Shown here one piece after another: positions 1 to 9,610 of a DNA stretch of 64,000 nucleotides (within the stretch, counting starts at the first letter, position 1; every line of letters begins with the position of its first letter). The stretch comes from Usitatibacter rugosus (lineage in GTDB: Bacteria; Pseudomonadota; Gammaproteobacteria; Burkholderiales; Usitatibacteraceae). The position numbers and the translations under genes were made by a program. The stretch covers positions 3,875,419 to 3,939,418 of the forward strand of contig NZ_CP053069.1 in the NCBI RefSeq assembly GCF_013003965.1, written 5' to 3'. A model generated the notes under the pieces. It did not search any database and was not told the origin of the DNA. It saw only the letters and a program-made list of their open reading frames with translations.

Positions 1-61
1 GCTTGCGCCGCACGATCTTGCATTTGCGGCAGATTTTCTTGACCGAAGCCTGAACTCGCAT
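1..61 (-). CDS. rpmJ: 50S ribosomal protein L36 (5' part; runs off the window)
   Basis: Only the first 20 residues are visible, starting MRVQASVKKICRKCK; the gene continues past base 1. L36 is the smallest large-subunit protein and binds 23S rRNA. The first pair of the zinc-ribbon ligands is present (C11 and C14, CxxC), so this is the zinc-binding C+ form. It follows infA with a 12-base gap, the betaproteobacterial order secY-infA-rpmJ. Confidence 0.9.
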   Translation of the reverse strand, partial: MRVQASVKKICRKCKIVRRK

Positions 62-73
62 CGTCGTTTCTCC

Positions 74-292
74 TTACTTGGCGCGGAACGTGATCCGCGC
101 CTTCGTCAAATCGTAGGGCGACACTTCAACCGTCACCTTGTCTCCCGGCAGGATCCGGATGTAGTGCATCCGCATCTTCCCGGAGATGTGGCCGAGAACG
201 ATGTGGCCATTCTCGAGCTTCACCCTGAACATCGCGTTGGGCAGGGTCTCCACGACCTCGCCCTGCATCTGGATCGTCTCTTCCTTCGCCAT
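74..292 (-). CDS. infA: Translation initiation factor IF-1
   Basis: 72 residues, the usual length, forming a single S1-type OB fold (start [15 protein letters not shown], then [14 protein letters not shown] and [14 protein letters not shown]). IF-1 occupies the A site of the 30S subunit during initiation and helps IF-2 and IF-3 select the initiator tRNA. The gene lies 5 bases after secY on the same strand, ahead of rpmJ. In E. coli infA is elsewhere; its position inside the spc operon is typical of betaproteobacteria. Confidence 0.97.
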   Translation of the reverse strand: MAKEETIQMQGEVVETLPNAMFRVKLENGHIVLGHISGKMRMHYIRILPGDKVTVEVSPYDLTKARITFRAK

Positions 293-297
293 ATTCC

Positions 298-1620
298 CTA
301 TCGCACCGGGAACCCGCCGGTTCCCTTGAAGTTAGCCTTCTTGAGCAGGCTCTCGTACTGGTGCGACATGAGATAGGCCTGGAGCTGGGCCATGAAATCC
401 ATGGTGACCACCACCGTGATCAGCAGCGACGTTCCACCGAAGTAGAACGGCACGTTGTACTGGCTGGTCAGGAACTCCGGCAGCAGGCAGACCAGGGTGA
501 TGTAGATCGCACCGACCAGCGTGAGGCGGGTGATGATCCTGTCGATGTAGCGCGCGGTCTGGTCGCCCGGGCGGATGCCCGGCACGAACGCACCGCTCTT
601 CTTCAGGTTGTCCGCCGTCTCCTTCGAGTTGAAGACGAGCGCCGTGTAGAAGAAGCAGAAGAAGATGATGGCCGTCGCGTACATCACGACATACAGCGCT
701 TGGCCGGGCGCGAGCATGGCCGAGAAGTCCTTCAGCCATGTCATGTGCTCGTAGGAGCCGAACCAGTTCGCGACCGTGGCCGGGAACAGGATGATCGACG
801 AGGCGAAGATCGGCGGGATCACGCCCGACATGTTGAGCTTGAGCGGCAGGAACGAGCTCTGGCCGCCGTAGAGCTTGTTGCCGACCTGGCGCTTGGCGTA
901 GTTCACGAGGATGCGGCGCTGGCCCTTCTCGATGAAGACCACCACGGCCGTGACGCCGACCACGAGGCCGAAGACCAGCAGGGCGATGAAGACGCTCATC
1001 GAGCCCGTGCGCACCAGCTCGAGGGTGCCCGCGATCGCGGTGGGCAGGCCCGCCACGATGCCGGCGAAGATGATCATCGAGATGCCGTTGCCGATGCCGC
1101 GCTCGGTGATCTGCTCGCCCAGCCACATGAGGAACATGGTGCCCGTCATCAGCGTGATCACGGTGGTGATGCGGAATGCGAGGCCGGCGTCGAGCACGAG
1201 GCCCGGCTGCGACTCCAGCGCGATCGAGATGCCGAGGGCCTGGAAGGCCGCGAGCACCACGGTGCCGTAGCGCGTCCACTGCGTCATCTTGCGGCGGCCC
1301 GCCTCGCCCTCCTTCTTGAGGGCCTCCACGGACGGCAGCACGACCGACATCAGCTGCATGATGATCGAGGCCGAGATGTACGGCATGATCCCGAGCGCGA
1401 AGATCGTGAAGCGCGACAGCGCGCCGCCCGAGAACATGTTGAACATGTCCAGGATGCCGCCGCGGTTCTGCTGGAACAGGCGTGCCAGTTCCGCCGGGTC
1501 GATGCCCGGCACGGGGATATGGGCCCCGACGCGGTAGACGACGAGCGCGCCCACGAGGAACCACAGCCGGCGCTTGAGATCGCCGAGCTTGCCCAGGGTC
1601 GCGAAAGGATTGGCGGACAA
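298..1620 (-). CDS. secY: Protein translocase subunit SecY
   Basis: 440 residues, full length, with about ten hydrophobic membrane segments. SecY forms the pore of the SecYEG translocon in the inner membrane; its partner secE is also in this window (27221-27574). The N-terminal segment ([18 protein letters not shown]) and the later loop [22 protein letters not shown] are family hallmarks. It is the last large gene of the spc operon, 14 bases after rplO and just before infA. Confidence 0.97.
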   Translation of the reverse strand: MSANPFATLGKLGDLKRRLWFLVGALVVYRVGAHIPVPGIDPAELARLFQQNRGGILDMFNMFSGGALSRFTIFALGIMPYISASIIMQLMSVVLPSVEALKKEGEAGRRKMTQWTRYGTVVLAAFQALGISIALESQPGLVLDAGLAFRITTVITLMTGTMFLMWLGEQITERGIGNGISMIIFAGIVAGLPTAIAGTLELVRTGSMSVFIALLVFGLVVGVTAVVVFIEKGQRRILVNYAKRQVGNKLYGGQSSFLPLKLNMSGVIPPIFASSIILFPATVANWFGSYEHMTWLKDFSAMLAPGQALYVVMYATAIIFFCFFYTALVFNSKETADNLKKSGAFVPGIRPGDQTARYIDRIITRLTLVGAIYITLVCLLPEFLTSQYNVPFYFGGTSLLITVVVTMDFMAQLQAYLMSHQYESLLKKANFKGTGGFPVR

Positions 1621-1634
1621 AAGGTTTTTTCCCG

Positions 1635-2129
1635 TTAGGCCTTAGGTTGGGCCTTCGGCTTGGCTTTCAACTTGCCAGCCTTCTCGCGAACGGCGATGTC
1701 GGCGACCGAACCGCCGGCCGACTCGATGGCCGCCTTGGCGCCCTTGGTCGCGGGCACGCCCTCGACCTTCACCTTCTTCTTCAGCTCGCCGGCGAGGATG
1801 ATCTTCGCGCGCGAGGCTTTGTCGCCCACCAGGCCGGCCTTCTTGAGGCTGGCGAGGTTGATCGTGTCGCCTTCGACGCGCGCCAAGTCGCCCAGGCGCA
1901 CTTCGGTGGCCTTCTCGATCGTGACGGCGAGGAAGCCGCGCTTCGGGAGGCGGCGCTGCAGCGGCATCTGGCCGCCTTCGAAACCGACCTTGTGGTAGCC
2001 GCCCGCGCGGGCCTTCTGGCCCTTGTGGCCGCGGCCGGCGGTCTTGCCCAGGCCGGAGCCCGGGCCACGCGCGACGCGACGGCGGTTCTTCTTGGAGCCG
2101 GCTGCCGGCTTGATGTCGTTGAGTTCCAT
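1635..2129 (-). CDS. rplO: 50S ribosomal protein L15
   Basis: 164 residues starting [18 protein letters not shown]. This start is chosen because upstream in-frame sequence does not resemble L15. The conserved [18 protein letters not shown] stretch near the N-terminus marks the family; L15 binds 23S rRNA late in 50S assembly. It is about 20 residues longer than E. coli L15 because of a Lys/Ala/Pro-rich C-terminal tail. It follows rpmD by 5 bases and precedes secY, as in the standard spc operon. Confidence 0.96.
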   Translation of the reverse strand: MELNDIKPAAGSKKNRRRVARGPGSGLGKTAGRGHKGQKARAGGYHKVGFEGGQMPLQRRLPKRGFLAVTIEKATEVRLGDLARVEGDTINLASLKKAGLVGDKASRAKIILAGELKKKVKVEGVPATKGAKAAIESAGGSVADIAVREKAGKLKAKPKAQPKA

Positions 2130-2134
2130 GGTCT

Positions 2135-2347
2135 CTAGCCCTCGACTTTCACGAGGTAGCTCACCTTGTTGATCATTCCGCGGACCGACGGCGTGTCCTC
2201 CACCTCGACCGTGTGCTGGCGATGGCGCAGGCCCAGGCCCTTCACGCATTCGCGATGCTTGCCGATGGTCTGGGTCGTGCCCTTCACGAGGGTGACCCGG
2301 ATCATCTTCTTGCCCGCCGTGGCGGGCTTGTCAGCCTTCTTGGTCAT
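2135..2347 (-). CDS. rpmD: 50S ribosomal protein L30
   Basis: 70 residues; the core ([47 protein letters not shown]) matches L30, which is usually about 60 residues. The extra ten or so residues are a Lys/Ala-rich N-terminal extension. The upstream ATG at 2347 is preferred because AAGGA lies 9 bases before it. L30 is a small 23S rRNA-binding protein. Its neighbours rpsE and rplO are in the usual spc order. Confidence 0.94.
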   Translation of the reverse strand: MTKKADKPATAGKKMIRVTLVKGTTQTIGKHRECVKGLGLRHRQHTVEVEDTPSVRGMINKVSYLVKVEG

Positions 2348-2359
2348 GTCCGATGTTCC

Positions 2360-2893
2360 TTAGCCGACGATCTCTTCGACCTTCTTGCCGCGCTTCGCCG
2401 CGATTTCCGACGGACGGCGCTGCTGCAGGAGGCCGTCGAGCGTGGCGCGCACGACGTTGTAGGGGTTGGTGGAGCCGTGGCACTTGGCGGTGATGTTGGT
2501 GACACCCATCACCTCGAAGACCGCGCGCATGGCGCCGCCGGCCTTGATGCCGTTGCCTTCCTGCGCCGGCTTCATCATCACGCGCGTGGCGCCATGGCGG
2601 CCCAGCACTTCGTGGTGGATGGTGCCGCTCTTCAGGTTGACCTTGACGAGGTTGCGGCGGGCCGATTCCATCGCCTTCTGCACGGCGACCGGCACTTCGC
2701 GGGCCTTGCCCTTGCCCATGCCGATCGAGCCGTCGCCGTCGCCGACCACGGTGAGGGCCGCGAAGCCCAGGATCCGGCCGCCCTTCACCACCTTGGTGAC
2801 GCGGTTGACCGAGATCATCTTCTCGCGCAAGCCGTCCGTGCGCTCTTCCTGCTGGTCGCGCCTGCCGCCTCTGCCGCCTTCGGGTTTCGCCAT
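2360..2893 (-). CDS. rpsE: 30S ribosomal protein S5
   Basis: 177 residues. The N-terminal double-stranded RNA-binding-like domain ([18 protein letters not shown], about residues 27-44) and the C-terminal domain with [19 protein letters not shown] are both intact. S5 sits at the mRNA entry side of the 30S subunit, contributes to decoding accuracy and contacts S4. A basic, Gly/Arg-rich N-terminal tail precedes the folded part. It lies between rplR and rpmD in the spc operon. Confidence 0.97.
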   Translation of the reverse strand: MAKPEGGRGGRRDQQEERTDGLREKMISVNRVTKVVKGGRILGFAALTVVGDGDGSIGMGKGKAREVPVAVQKAMESARRNLVKVNLKSGTIHHEVLGRHGATRVMMKPAQEGNGIKAGGAMRAVFEVMGVTNITAKCHGSTNPYNVVRATLDGLLQQRRPSEIAAKRGKKVEEIVG

Positions 2894-2903
2894 AGTCAGA
2901 TCC

Positions 2904-3260
2904 TCAGAACTTGAGACCGCCCTCGCGGGCGGCGTCGGCGAGCGCTTTCACGCGGCCGTGGTAGCTGAATCCCGCGCGGTCGAACGCGACTTCCGTCACG
3001 CCGGCGGCCTTCGCCTTCTCGGCGATGCGCGCGCCCACGAGGGCAGCGGCGGCCTTGTCGGCTCCGTTCGGATGCTTCGCGCGCACGTCCTTCTCGAGCG
3101 AGGAGGCGGAGGCAAGGACCTTGCCGCCCGTCGCGTCGATGACCTGCGCGTAGATGTTGAGGTTCGTGCGGTGCACGGTGAGGCGCACGGCTTCCTGGCG
3201 CGCAATGCGCACGCGCGTCTTGGCGGCGCGGCGCGTCCTCGAGGCTTTTTTGTCGAGCAT
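2904..3260 (-). CDS. rplR: 50S ribosomal protein L18
   Basis: 118 residues, normal length. Conserved blocks [35 protein letters not shown] and [21 protein letters not shown] identify L18, a 5S rRNA-binding protein of the central protuberance that works with L5 (also in this operon). The basic N-terminus is typical. It follows rplF by 12 bases and precedes rpsE by 10. Confidence 0.97.
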   Translation of the reverse strand: MLDKKASRTRRAAKTRVRIARQEAVRLTVHRTNLNIYAQVIDATGGKVLASASSLEKDVRAKHPNGADKAAAALVGARIAEKAKAAGVTEVAFDRAGFSYHGRVKALADAAREGGLKF

Positions 3261-3272
3261 GGTGTCTCTCCG

Positions 3273-3806
3273 TTACTTCTTCTTGGTCTCTTTGAGGGAG
3301 ACCTTCTCGTCGGCGTAGCGAACGCCCTTGCCCTTGTACGGCTCGGGGCTCTTGTACGCGCGGATCTCGGCGGCGACCTGGCCCACCTTCTGGCGGTCGG
3401 CGCCCGAGATCACGATCTCGGTCTGCGTCGGGGCCACGGCCTTCACGCCTTCGGGCAGCGGATGCACGATCGGGTGCGAGAAGCCGAGGTTCAGGTTGAT
3501 CTTCGTGCCCTGGACCTGCGCCTTGTAGCCGACGCCGACGAGGGTGAGCTTCTTCTCGAAGCCCTGCTTCACGCCGTGGACCATGTTCGCGGTGAGGGCG
3601 CGCAGCGTGCCGCTCATCGCGTTGGCCTGCTGCGAGTCGTTCGCCGCGGCGAAGACGATCTTGCCGTCCTCCACCTTCACGGTGACGTCGGACGAGATCG
3701 CCTGCTTCAGCGTGCCCAGCGGGCCCTTGACGGTGAGGACGTCGTTGGCGACGGTCACTTCCACCTTCTCGGGCAGCGGAATGGGGTTCTTGCCGATACG
3801 GGACAT
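3273..3806 (-). CDS. rplF: 50S ribosomal protein L6
   Basis: 177 residues starting [17 protein letters not shown], the usual L6 start and length; an in-frame extension upstream lacks similarity and overlaps rpsH. L6 has two related domains and lies near the factor-binding region at the base of the L7/L12 stalk. The C-terminal motif [17 protein letters not shown] is highly conserved in the family. It sits between rpsH and rplR. Confidence 0.97.
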   Translation of the reverse strand: MSRIGKNPIPLPEKVEVTVANDVLTVKGPLGTLKQAISSDVTVKVEDGKIVFAAANDSQQANAMSGTLRALTANMVHGVKQGFEKKLTLVGVGYKAQVQGTKINLNLGFSHPIVHPLPEGVKAVAPTQTEIVISGADRQKVGQVAAEIRAYKSPEPYKGKGVRYADEKVSLKETKKK

Positions 3807-3816
3807 GGCTCGCTCC

Positions 3817-4212
3817 TTAGACCACGATGCAGAGGACTTCGCCGCCCACGCCCGTGTCACGGGCGCGGCGGTCGGTCATCACGCCGCGGGAAGTGGAAAC
3901 GATGGCCACGCCGAGTCCGTTCATCACGGGCTCGATGTCCTCGCGCCCCTTGTAGACGCGAAGGCCGGGGCGCGAAACGCGCTCGATCTTCTCGATCACG
4001 GGCTTGCCGGCGTAGTACTTGAGGCCGATCTCGAGGGTGTTCTTGCCTTCGTTGGTGCGCACCGCGAAGTCCTCGATGTAGCCCTCGGACTTCAGCACCT
4101 CGGCGATTGCAAGCTTCACCTTCGAGCTGGGCATCGCGACGCTGACCTTTTCGGTGGCCTGGGCGTTGCGGATGCGCGTCAACATGTCGGCGATGGGATC
4201 ACTCATGCTCAT
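3817..4212 (-). CDS. rpsH: 30S ribosomal protein S8
   Basis: 131 residues. Conserved features are [14 protein letters not shown] at the N-terminus and [23 protein letters not shown] at the C-terminus (18-residue core around [10 protein letters not shown]). S8 is a primary 16S rRNA binder in the central domain, and in E. coli it also represses translation of the spc operon. The first of two nearby ATGs (4212) is chosen because AAGGAG lies 6 bases upstream. Whether a spc S8 target exists here was not determined. Confidence 0.96.
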   Translation of the reverse strand: MSMSDPIADMLTRIRNAQATEKVSVAMPSSKVKLAIAEVLKSEGYIEDFAVRTNEGKNTLEIGLKYYAGKPVIEKIERVSRPGLRVYKGREDIEPVMNGLGVAIVSTSRGVMTDRRARDTGVGGEVLCIVV

Positions 4213-4222
4213 CGTGGTCTCC

Positions 4223-4528
4223 TTACCAGCTCGCCTTCGTCATGCCCGGGATTTCCCCGCGCATGGCGATTTCACGGATCTTGTTGCGCGCGAGCCCGAA
4301 CTTGCGGAACGTGCCGCGAGGACGGCCCGTGAGGGCGCAACGGTTGCGCAGGCGCACCGGGGACGCGTCGCGGGGCATCGCGTGGAACTTCGCGCGCGCC
4401 TCGTCACGGGCCTCGTCGGTGGCCTTCGGGTCCTTCATGACGGCTTGCAACGCAGCGCGCTTCACGGCGAATTTCTTCACCGTCGCCTGACGCTTGAAGT
4501 TGCGGTTGATGACTGCGAGCTTGGCCAT
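4223..4528 (-). CDS. rpsN: 30S ribosomal protein S14 (zinc-independent long form)
   Basis: 101 residues, the long form that lacks the two CxxC zinc pairs of the short form. The C-terminal signature [20 protein letters not shown] and the end [13 protein letters not shown] are typical. S14 assembles in the 30S head. Its ATG overlaps the rplE stop by one base (TAATG), so translation is probably coupled to L5. Confidence 0.97.
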   Translation of the reverse strand: MAKLAVINRNFKRQATVKKFAVKRAALQAVMKDPKATDEARDEARAKFHAMPRDASPVRLRNRCALTGRPRGTFRKFGLARNKIREIAMRGEIPGMTKASW

Positions 4529-5232
4529 TACGCCCTCTCAGTTCTGAACGGGAACCGGAACGCTGCGAGGAGAGCCTTGGCTTCCTCGTCGGTCTTCGCG
4601 GTGGTGGTGATGCTGATGTTCATGCCCCTGAGCGCGTCGATCTTGTCGTACTCGATCTCGGGGAAAATGATCTGTTCCTTGATGCCCAGGTTGTAGTTGC
4701 CGCGGCCGTCGAACGCCCGGCCCGGCACGCCGCGGAAGTCGCGCACGCGCGGCAGCGCGATCGTGACCAGGCGGTCGAGGAACTCGTACATGCGGCGCGA
4801 GCGCAGCGTCACCATCGTGCCGACGGGATAGTTGTCGCGGATCTTGAAGCCCGCGATCGACTTCTTCGACTTGGTGATCACCGGCTTCTGGCCCGCGATC
4901 TTCTGCATGTCGGCGGCCGCGTGGTCGAGGATCTTCTTGTCCGCGACGGCCTCGCCCACGCCCATGTTCAGCGTGATCTTGGTGACGCGCGGAACCTGCA
5001 TCTTGGTCTTGTAGCCGAACTGCTTCATGAGGGCCGGCACCACGGTTTCCTGGTACACGGTCTTCAGGCGCGGCGGCGTGGACGGCGCCGTGGGGCGCTC
5101 GGCCTTCTTGCCGTCGGCGGCGGGCTTGGCGGCCTTCGCTTCCTTGGCGGCCTTCTTGGGCGCGGCTTGCGCGTCCTGCGACGGAGGCTTCTTGTCCTTC
5201 GCCGGTTTCTGCTCTTTGTCTTTGGATGCCAT
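4528..5232 (-). CDS. rplE: 50S ribosomal protein L5 with a long N-terminal extension
   Basis: 234 residues against about 179 for E. coli L5. The family core begins near residue 54 ([18 protein letters not shown]) and includes [32 protein letters not shown] and [14 protein letters not shown]. The first 53 or so residues are rich in Lys, Ala and Pro with no clear fold. The upstream ATG is supported by GGAGAA 8 bases before it, and the frame stays open and well formed between it and the core. L5 binds 5S rRNA and contacts P-site tRNA. The stop overlaps rpsN by one base. Confidence 0.95.
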   Translation of the reverse strand: MASKDKEQKPAKDKKPPSQDAQAAPKKAAKEAKAAKPAADGKKAERPTAPSTPPRLKTVYQETVVPALMKQFGYKTKMQVPRVTKITLNMGVGEAVADKKILDHAAADMQKIAGQKPVITKSKKSIAGFKIRDNYPVGTMVTLRSRRMYEFLDRLVTIALPRVRDFRGVPGRAFDGRGNYNLGIKEQIIFPEIEYDKIDALRGMNISITTTAKTDEEAKALLAAFRFPFRTERA

Positions 5233-5248
5233 CGTCAGTTCTCCGGGC

Positions 5249-5581
5249 TCAGACGTCCACGACTTCGTCGTTGGACTTGAAGAAGCGGACCTTGCGCGGC
5301 GCTTCCTTGCCTTGTGCGGCGAGGAACTTGAAGCCGACGCGATCGCCCTTGCCGGTGGCCGGGTTCACCAGCATCACGTTGGAGAGGCTGATCGGCATCT
5401 CCTTGTCGATGATGCCGCCGGTCATGCCCTTCACGGGGTTGGGACGCTGGTGCTTCTTCACGCGGTTCACGCCTTCGACCACGGCCTTGCCGGACTCGAG
5501 GACGCGAAGGACGGTGCCCTTCTTGCCCTTGTCCTTGCCGGTGGTGACGACGACCTGGTCGCCCTTGCGGATCTTGTTCAT
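5249..5581 (-). CDS. rplX: 50S ribosomal protein L24
   Basis: 110 residues. The N-terminal KOW segment ([21 protein letters not shown]) and [11 protein letters not shown] identify L24, an assembly-initiator protein binding the 5' domain of 23S rRNA near the exit tunnel. It follows rplN by 12 bases and precedes rplE by 16, in the normal spc order. In E. coli the rplX-rplE junction carries the S8 repressor site; this was not tested here. Confidence 0.97.
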   Translation of the reverse strand: MNKIRKGDQVVVTTGKDKGKKGTVLRVLESGKAVVEGVNRVKKHQRPNPVKGMTGGIIDKEMPISLSNVMLVNPATGKGDRVGFKFLAAQGKEAPRKVRFFKSNDEVVDV

Positions 5582-5593
5582 TGCTCGCGCTCC

Positions 5594-5962
5594 TTACAGC
5601 ACTTCGGGAGCCAGCGACACGATCTTCATGAAGCGCTCGGTGCGCAGCTCGCGCGTCACCGGTCCGAAGATGCGCGTGCCGATCGGCTCGAGCTTGGGGT
5701 TCAGGAGGACCGCGGCGTTGGTGTCGAACTTGATCACCGAGCCGTCGGGGCGGCGTACACCGTGCGCGGTACGCACGACGACGGCGCTGTAGACCTCCCC
5801 CTTCTTGACGCGGCCCCGGGGGGCAGCGCTCTTGATGCTGACCTTGATGATGTCGCCAATGCCCGCGTAGCGGCGCTTGGAGCCGCCGAGGACCTTGATA
5901 CACATCACCGAGCGCGCGCCGGTGTTATCGGCGACGTCGAGAATCGACTGCATCTGAATCAT
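5594..5962 (-). CDS. rplN: 50S ribosomal protein L14
   Basis: 122 residues, exactly the usual length, starting [19 protein letters not shown]. The block [20 protein letters not shown] matches the family signature. L14 lies at the subunit interface and contacts 16S rRNA across a bridge. This is the first gene of the spc operon: it is preceded by a 260-base gap with a strong promoter and a structured leader. GGAGAGAAACC before the ATG provides the ribosome binding site. Confidence 0.97.
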   Translation of the reverse strand: MIQMQSILDVADNTGARSVMCIKVLGGSKRRYAGIGDIIKVSIKSAAPRGRVKKGEVYSAVVVRTAHGVRRPDGSVIKFDTNAAVLLNPKLEPIGTRIFGPVTRELRTERFMKIVSLAPEVL

Positions 5963-6115
5963 TGGTTTCTCTCCAACTTAACCCGGCGGCAAACCCGTCC
6001 GGCCAGTCTTGGATCCGTCTTCCACAGGAACGGGTTGCGCTCCAATGGGCTTGGTCTGGTGTACTTCTGGGCCCGGGCGTTTTGGTGAAACGGCTTCGGC
6101 TGGCGGCCGGGCAGT

Positions 6116-6179
6116 CCCCGGGAAATGCTGCTTCCCCGGGCTCTTAAGCACTTGGGGCCCACGAAGCCGGGGCCACCAA
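6116..6179 (-). other. Structured 5' leader of the spc operon (two hairpins)
   Basis: The transcript from the promoter at 6192-6221 would carry about 220 untranslated bases before rplN. Two stems can be read: 6152-6179 (TTGG-bulge-GGCCC paired with GGGCC-CCAA, loop of about 9) and 6116-6140 (nine pairs including one G-U, loop of 6). Neither is followed by a U-run, so they look like leader structure rather than terminators. A regulatory role is inference. Confidence 0.45.
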
Positions 6180-6191
6180 GCAAAGACCGCG

Positions 6192-6221
6192 ATTATAGCA
6201 GGATTCGTGCCGCTACCGCAA
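6192..6221 (-). promoter_or_regulatory. Sigma70 promoter of the spc operon
   Basis: On the minus strand TTGCGG (6216-6221) and a perfect TATAAT (6192-6197) are separated by 18 bases, directly after the rpsQ stop and pointing at rplN. The bases after the -10 are GC-rich (CGCGGTC), as expected for a stringently controlled ribosomal promoter. The position matches the boundary between the S10 and spc operons in E. coli. Confidence 0.8.
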
Positions 6222-6222
6222 G

Positions 6223-6486
6223 CTACTCGGCACGAGCCCGCTGGACCAGGCGGGAGACCTTCCACGCCTTGGTCTTGGAGAGCGGGCGGCACTCCTCGAT
6301 CACCACCGTGTCGCCCATCTTCGCGTCGTTGCCCTCGTTGTGGGCGTGGTACTTCTTGGCGCGGCGGACGATCTTGCCGATGGGATGCATCACCTGGCGC
6401 TCGACCAGCACGGTGACGGTCTTGTCCATCTTGTCGCTCACCACCATGCCGGTGAGCGTGCGCGTATTCTTCGCGGTCTCGGTCAT
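6223..6486 (-). CDS. rpsQ: 30S ribosomal protein S17
   Basis: 87 residues with the OB-fold core [20 protein letters not shown] and [18 protein letters not shown], the S17 signature. S17 is a primary binder of the 16S rRNA 5' domain. Its ATG overlaps the rpmC stop by four bases (ATGA). It is the last gene of the S10 operon; the next promoter begins immediately after its stop. Confidence 0.97.
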   Translation of the reverse strand: MTETAKNTRTLTGMVVSDKMDKTVTVLVERQVMHPIGKIVRRAKKYHAHNEGNDAKMGDTVVIEECRPLSKTKAWKVSRLVQRARAE

Positions 6487-6683
6487 TTGGCGACCCCTTT
6501 GCGCTTCTCGGTGAGCACGGTGTGCACGCGCGCGATCTCGCGCCGGACGCGCTGGATCTCGCTGTTCTTGGTGAGGCTCTGGGTGGCCAGCTGCATGCGC
6601 AGGCCGAACTGCGCCTTGCGCAGGTCCAGCAGCTCCTTGTTCAGCTCATCCACGGACTTGCCCCGCAGTTCGCTCGATTTCAT
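6483..6683 (-). CDS. rpmC: 50S ribosomal protein L29
   Basis: 66 residues, two antiparallel helices as usual: [18 protein letters not shown] and the [18 protein letters not shown] block. L29 sits at the tunnel exit next to L23, where trigger factor and SRP dock. It overlaps rpsQ by four bases and follows rplP by 12. Confidence 0.97.
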   Translation of the reverse strand: MKSSELRGKSVDELNKELLDLRKAQFGLRMQLATQSLTKNSEIQRVRREIARVHTVLTEKRKGVAK

Positions 6684-6695
6684 GTCGTTTTCCTC

Positions 6696-7109
6696 TTAGC
6701 CGATCAGGCGTTGAACGAACGCCGTACGGATCGGCAGCTTCGCCGCGGCGAGCGCGAAGGCCTCGCGGGCCACCGACTCTTCCACGCCGTCCATCTCGTA
6801 GAGCACCTTGCCGGGCACGATCTCGGCCACGAAATACTCGGGCGAGCCCTTGCCGTTGCCCATGCGGACCTCGGCCGGCTTCTTGGAGATCGGCTTGTCC
6901 GGGAAGATGCGGATCCAGACGCGGCCGCCCCGCTTGATGTGGCGCGTCATCGCCCGGCGCGCGGCCTCGATCTGGCGCGCCGTGAGGCGGCCGCGACCGA
7001 GGGCCTTCAGGCCGAACTCGCCGAAGGAGACCTTGGCGCCGCGCGTGGCGACGCCCTTGTTGCGGCCCTTCTGCTCCTTCCGGTACTTCCTTCTAGCTGG
7101 CTGCAACAT
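6696..7109 (-). CDS. rplP: 50S ribosomal protein L16
   Basis: 137 residues starting [19 protein letters not shown]; the upstream in-frame extension lies inside rpsC and is not L16-like. The blocks [16 protein letters not shown] and [16 protein letters not shown] are the family signatures. L16 helps organise the A-site region near the peptidyl transferase centre. The start overlaps the 3' end of rpsC by 17 bases, which suggests translational coupling. Confidence 0.96.
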   Translation of the reverse strand: MLQPARRKYRKEQKGRNKGVATRGAKVSFGEFGLKALGRGRLTARQIEAARRAMTRHIKRGGRVWIRIFPDKPISKKPAEVRMGNGKGSPEYFVAEIVPGKVLYEMDGVEESVAREAFALAAAKLPIRTAFVQRLIG

Positions 7110-7803
7110 GTTTCGCTCCCGCCCTTCTGGGCTTCTTGTCGGGTTCCGGCGCCGGCGCCACGGGCTGCTCGCCCTTGCCCAGCGTTTCGCCCTTGAAGAC
7201 GAGGACCTGCACGCCGATCGTGCCGTAGGTCGTCTTGGCTTCGGAGAAGCCGTACTCGATGTCCGCGCGCAGGGTGTGCAGCGGCACGCGGCCTTCGCGG
7301 TACCACTCCGTGCGGGCGATCTCGGCACCGTTCAGTCGGCCGGCGCTGGTGATCTTGATGCCCTGGGCGCCGAGGCGCATGGCGTTCTGCATCGCGCGCT
7401 TCATGGCGCGGCGGAACATCACCCGCTTCTCGAGCTGGCCGGTGATCGAGTCGGCGATCAGCTGCGCGTCGAGCTCGGGCTTGCGGATCTCCTCGATGTT
7501 CACGTGCACCGGCACGCCCATCAGGCGCTGCAGGGTGTTGCGCAGGCCTTCGATGTCCTCGCCCTTCTTGCCGATCACGACGCCCGGACGAGCCGAGTAG
7601 ATCGTGATGCGTGCGTTCTTGGCGGGACGCTCGATGACGACGCGGCCGACGGCGGCGTGCGAGAGCTTCTTCTTGAGGTACTCGCGCACCTTGATGTCCT
7701 GGGCCAGCATGGCCGGGAACTCCTTGGTGCTCGCGAACCACTTCGAGGCCCAGTTGCGGTTGACCGAGAGTCGGAACCCGGTCGGGTTGATCTTCTGTCC
7801 CAT
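7093..7803 (-). CDS. rpsC: 30S ribosomal protein S3
   Basis: 236 residues starting [18 protein letters not shown]. It contains the KH domain ([17 protein letters not shown], about residues 66-82) and the C-terminal S3 domain ([17 protein letters not shown]). S3 forms part of the mRNA entry tunnel and its helicase. A Pro/Lys-rich C-terminal tail ends AGAKHVAAS. It follows rplV by 2 bases and overlaps rplP by 17. Confidence 0.97.
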   Translation of the reverse strand: MGQKINPTGFRLSVNRNWASKWFASTKEFPAMLAQDIKVREYLKKKLSHAAVGRVVIERPAKNARITIYSARPGVVIGKKGEDIEGLRNTLQRLMGVPVHVNIEEIRKPELDAQLIADSITGQLEKRVMFRRAMKRAMQNAMRLGAQGIKITSAGRLNGAEIARTEWYREGRVPLHTLRADIEYGFSEAKTTYGTIGVQVLVFKGETLGKGEQPVAPAPEPDKKPRRAGAKHVAAS

Positions 7804-7805
7804 GG

Positions 7806-8147
7806 CTAGTCCTTTTTCCCGTCGCCGACGGTGAGGAAGACGTGGCAAGTCGGCTTGATGATCCGGTTGCCGCGGCCCTTGGCGCGCGCGTGGAAGCGCT
7901 TGAGCACGGGACCCTTCTCGACGAAGATCGTGGTGATCTTGAGCTCGTCGATGTCGGCTCCGTTGTTGTGCTCCGCGTTCGCGATCGCGCTCTCCAGCAC
8001 CTTCTTGATGATCTTGGCGCCCTTCTTCGGCGTGAAGGCGAGGATGTTGAGCGCGCTGCCGACGGGCTGGCCGCGCACGAGGTCGGCCACCAGACGGCCC
8101 TTCTGGGCCGAGAGGCGAACGCCGTAGAGTTTCGCTTGTACGTTCAT
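7806..8147 (-). CDS. rplV: 50S ribosomal protein L22
   Basis: 113 residues. The C-terminal hairpin region [20 protein letters not shown] is the conserved loop that lines the nascent-peptide exit tunnel. The N-terminal half ([19 protein letters not shown]) is also typical. No deletion or insertion of the macrolide-resistance type is apparent in the loop. It lies between rpsS and rpsC in the S10 operon. Confidence 0.97.
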   Translation of the reverse strand: MNVQAKLYGVRLSAQKGRLVADLVRGQPVGSALNILAFTPKKGAKIIKKVLESAIANAEHNNGADIDELKITTIFVEKGPVLKRFHARAKGRGNRIIKPTCHVFLTVGDGKKD

Positions 8148-8159
8148 CGCGGTCTCTCC

Positions 8160-8465
8160 TTACTTCTTCGCGGCCGGAGCCGGCGTGCCGCTGGTCGAGA
8201 CCTTCTTGTCGGCCGAGTGGCCTTTGAAGGTCCGCGTCAGGGCGAACTCGCCGAGCTTGTGCCCGACCATGTTTTCGGTCACGTACACCGGGATGTGCTG
8301 CTTCCCGTTGTGGACCGCGATGGTGAGACCGACGAAGTCCGGAAGGACGGTGGAACGGCGCGACCAGGTCTTGATCGGGCGCTTGTCCTTCGCGGCTTGC
8401 GCGGCTTCGACTTTGCGCAGCAGGTGCCCGTCCACGAACGGGCCTTTCTTGATTGAGCGTGCCAT
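8160..8465 (-). CDS. rpsS: 30S ribosomal protein S19
   Basis: 101 residues, about nine longer than E. coli S19 because of an Ala/Pro/Lys-rich tail (GTPAPAAKK). The core [19 protein letters not shown] and the block [19 protein letters not shown] are conserved. S19 is in the 30S head, near the A-site finger bridge, and pairs with S13. It lies between rplB and rplV. Confidence 0.97.
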   Translation of the reverse strand: MARSIKKGPFVDGHLLRKVEAAQAAKDKRPIKTWSRRSTVLPDFVGLTIAVHNGKQHIPVYVTENMVGHKLGEFALTRTFKGHSADKKVSTSGTPAPAAKK

Positions 8466-8474
8466 GTGTGGTCC

Positions 8475-9299
8475 TTACGCCTTCTTGTGGCGGCTGCGCA
8501 CGATCATCACCTGCGTGCGCTTGTTGGTCCGCGTCTTCTTGCCCTTGGCGGGCTGGCCCCAAGGGGACACCGGATGGCGGTTGCCGCGTGTGCGGCCGCC
8601 CAGCGGGTGATCCACGGGGTTCATGGTCTCGCCGCGCACCGTCGGGCGGATGCCGCGCCAGCGGTTCGCGCCGGCCTTGCCGATGACGCGCAGGTTGTGC
8701 TCCGAATTGCCCACTTCGCCGATCGTCGCGCGGCAGTTGATGTGCACGCGGCGGATCTCGCCCGAACGCAGGCGCAGCTGCGCGTACTCACCCTCGCGGG
8801 CGAGCAGCTGGACGGACGCACCGGCGGAACGCGCGATCTGCGCGCCCTTGCCGGGCATCATCTCGATGCAGTGCACGATCGTGCCGACCGGGATGTTGCG
8901 CAGCGGCAGCGTGTTGCCATCCTTGATCGGGGCCTCGGGACCGCTCTCGATCTTCGCGCCCACGGCGATGCCCTTGGGGGCGATCACGTAGCGGCGCTCG
9001 CCGTCGGCGTAGCACACCAGCAGGATGTTGGCGCTGCGGTTCGGGTCGTATTCGATGCGCTCGACCTTCGCCGGGATCCCGTCCTTGTCGTTGCGGCGGA
9101 AGTCGATGATCCGGTAGTGCTGCTTGTGGCCACCGCCCTGGTGGCGGGTCGTGATGTTGCCGAAGTGGTTCCGGCCGGCGCGCTTGGACTGGCTTTCGAC
9201 CAGCGGAGCGTGCGGCTTGCCCTTGTGAAGGTCGTGGTTCACGACCTTGACCATCGAGCGGCGGCCCGCCGAGGTCGGTTTGGTTTTGACGAGTGCCAT
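8475..9299 (-). CDS. rplB: 50S ribosomal protein L2
   Basis: 274 residues, normal length. The C-terminal block around [18 protein letters not shown] carries the conserved region near the peptidyl transferase centre, where L2 is needed for subunit association and tRNA binding. The N-terminal [18 protein letters not shown] is also a family hallmark. It follows rplW by 2 bases. Confidence 0.98.
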   Translation of the reverse strand: MALVKTKPTSAGRRSMVKVVNHDLHKGKPHAPLVESQSKRAGRNHFGNITTRHQGGGHKQHYRIIDFRRNDKDGIPAKVERIEYDPNRSANILLVCYADGERRYVIAPKGIAVGAKIESGPEAPIKDGNTLPLRNIPVGTIVHCIEMMPGKGAQIARSAGASVQLLAREGEYAQLRLRSGEIRRVHINCRATIGEVGNSEHNLRVIGKAGANRWRGIRPTVRGETMNPVDHPLGGRTRGNRHPVSPWGQPAKGKKTRTNKRTQVMIVRSRHKKA

Positions 9300-9301
9300 G
9301 G

Positions 9302-9610
9302 TCAGGCCACCCCTTCCACGAAGTTGATGTCGCCGTCGCCCTTCAGGCTCACATAGGCTTTCTTGATGGATTTGCGCTTGCCGATGAAACGGCCGTGGCG
9401 CTTTTCCTTGCCTTTGACGTTGACGACGTTGACCGCGGAGACTTCCACCTTCTGCTCCTTGAAGAGCAGCTCCACGGCGGCCTTGATCTCGGCCTTGGTC
9501 GCGTCCGGGAGCACTTCGAAGACGACCTGCTTGCGGGTTTCGCCCACGAGCGTCGCCTTCTCCGAGATCACCGGAGCGAGGATCACCTTCATCAGTCGTT
9601 CCTGGTTCAT
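9302..9610 (-). CDS. rplW: 50S ribosomal protein L23
   Basis: 102 residues. The [18 protein letters not shown] segment and the extended loop [18 protein letters not shown] are typical. L23 lies at the tunnel exit and docks trigger factor. The first ATG (9610) overlaps the rplD stop by four bases and has GGAGG seven bases upstream, so it is preferred over the second ATG six codons later. Confidence 0.96.
   Translation of the reverse strand: MNQERLMKVILAPVISEKATLVGETRKQVVFEVLPDATKAEIKAAVELLFKEQKVEVSAVNVVNVKGKEKRHGRFIGKRKSIKKAYVSLKGDGDINFVEGVA

Noticed and set aside
5959-6292. Small open frames in the rplN-rpsQ gap
   Set aside because: No ribosome binding site or recognisable product; the gap is explained by the spc promoter and leader.
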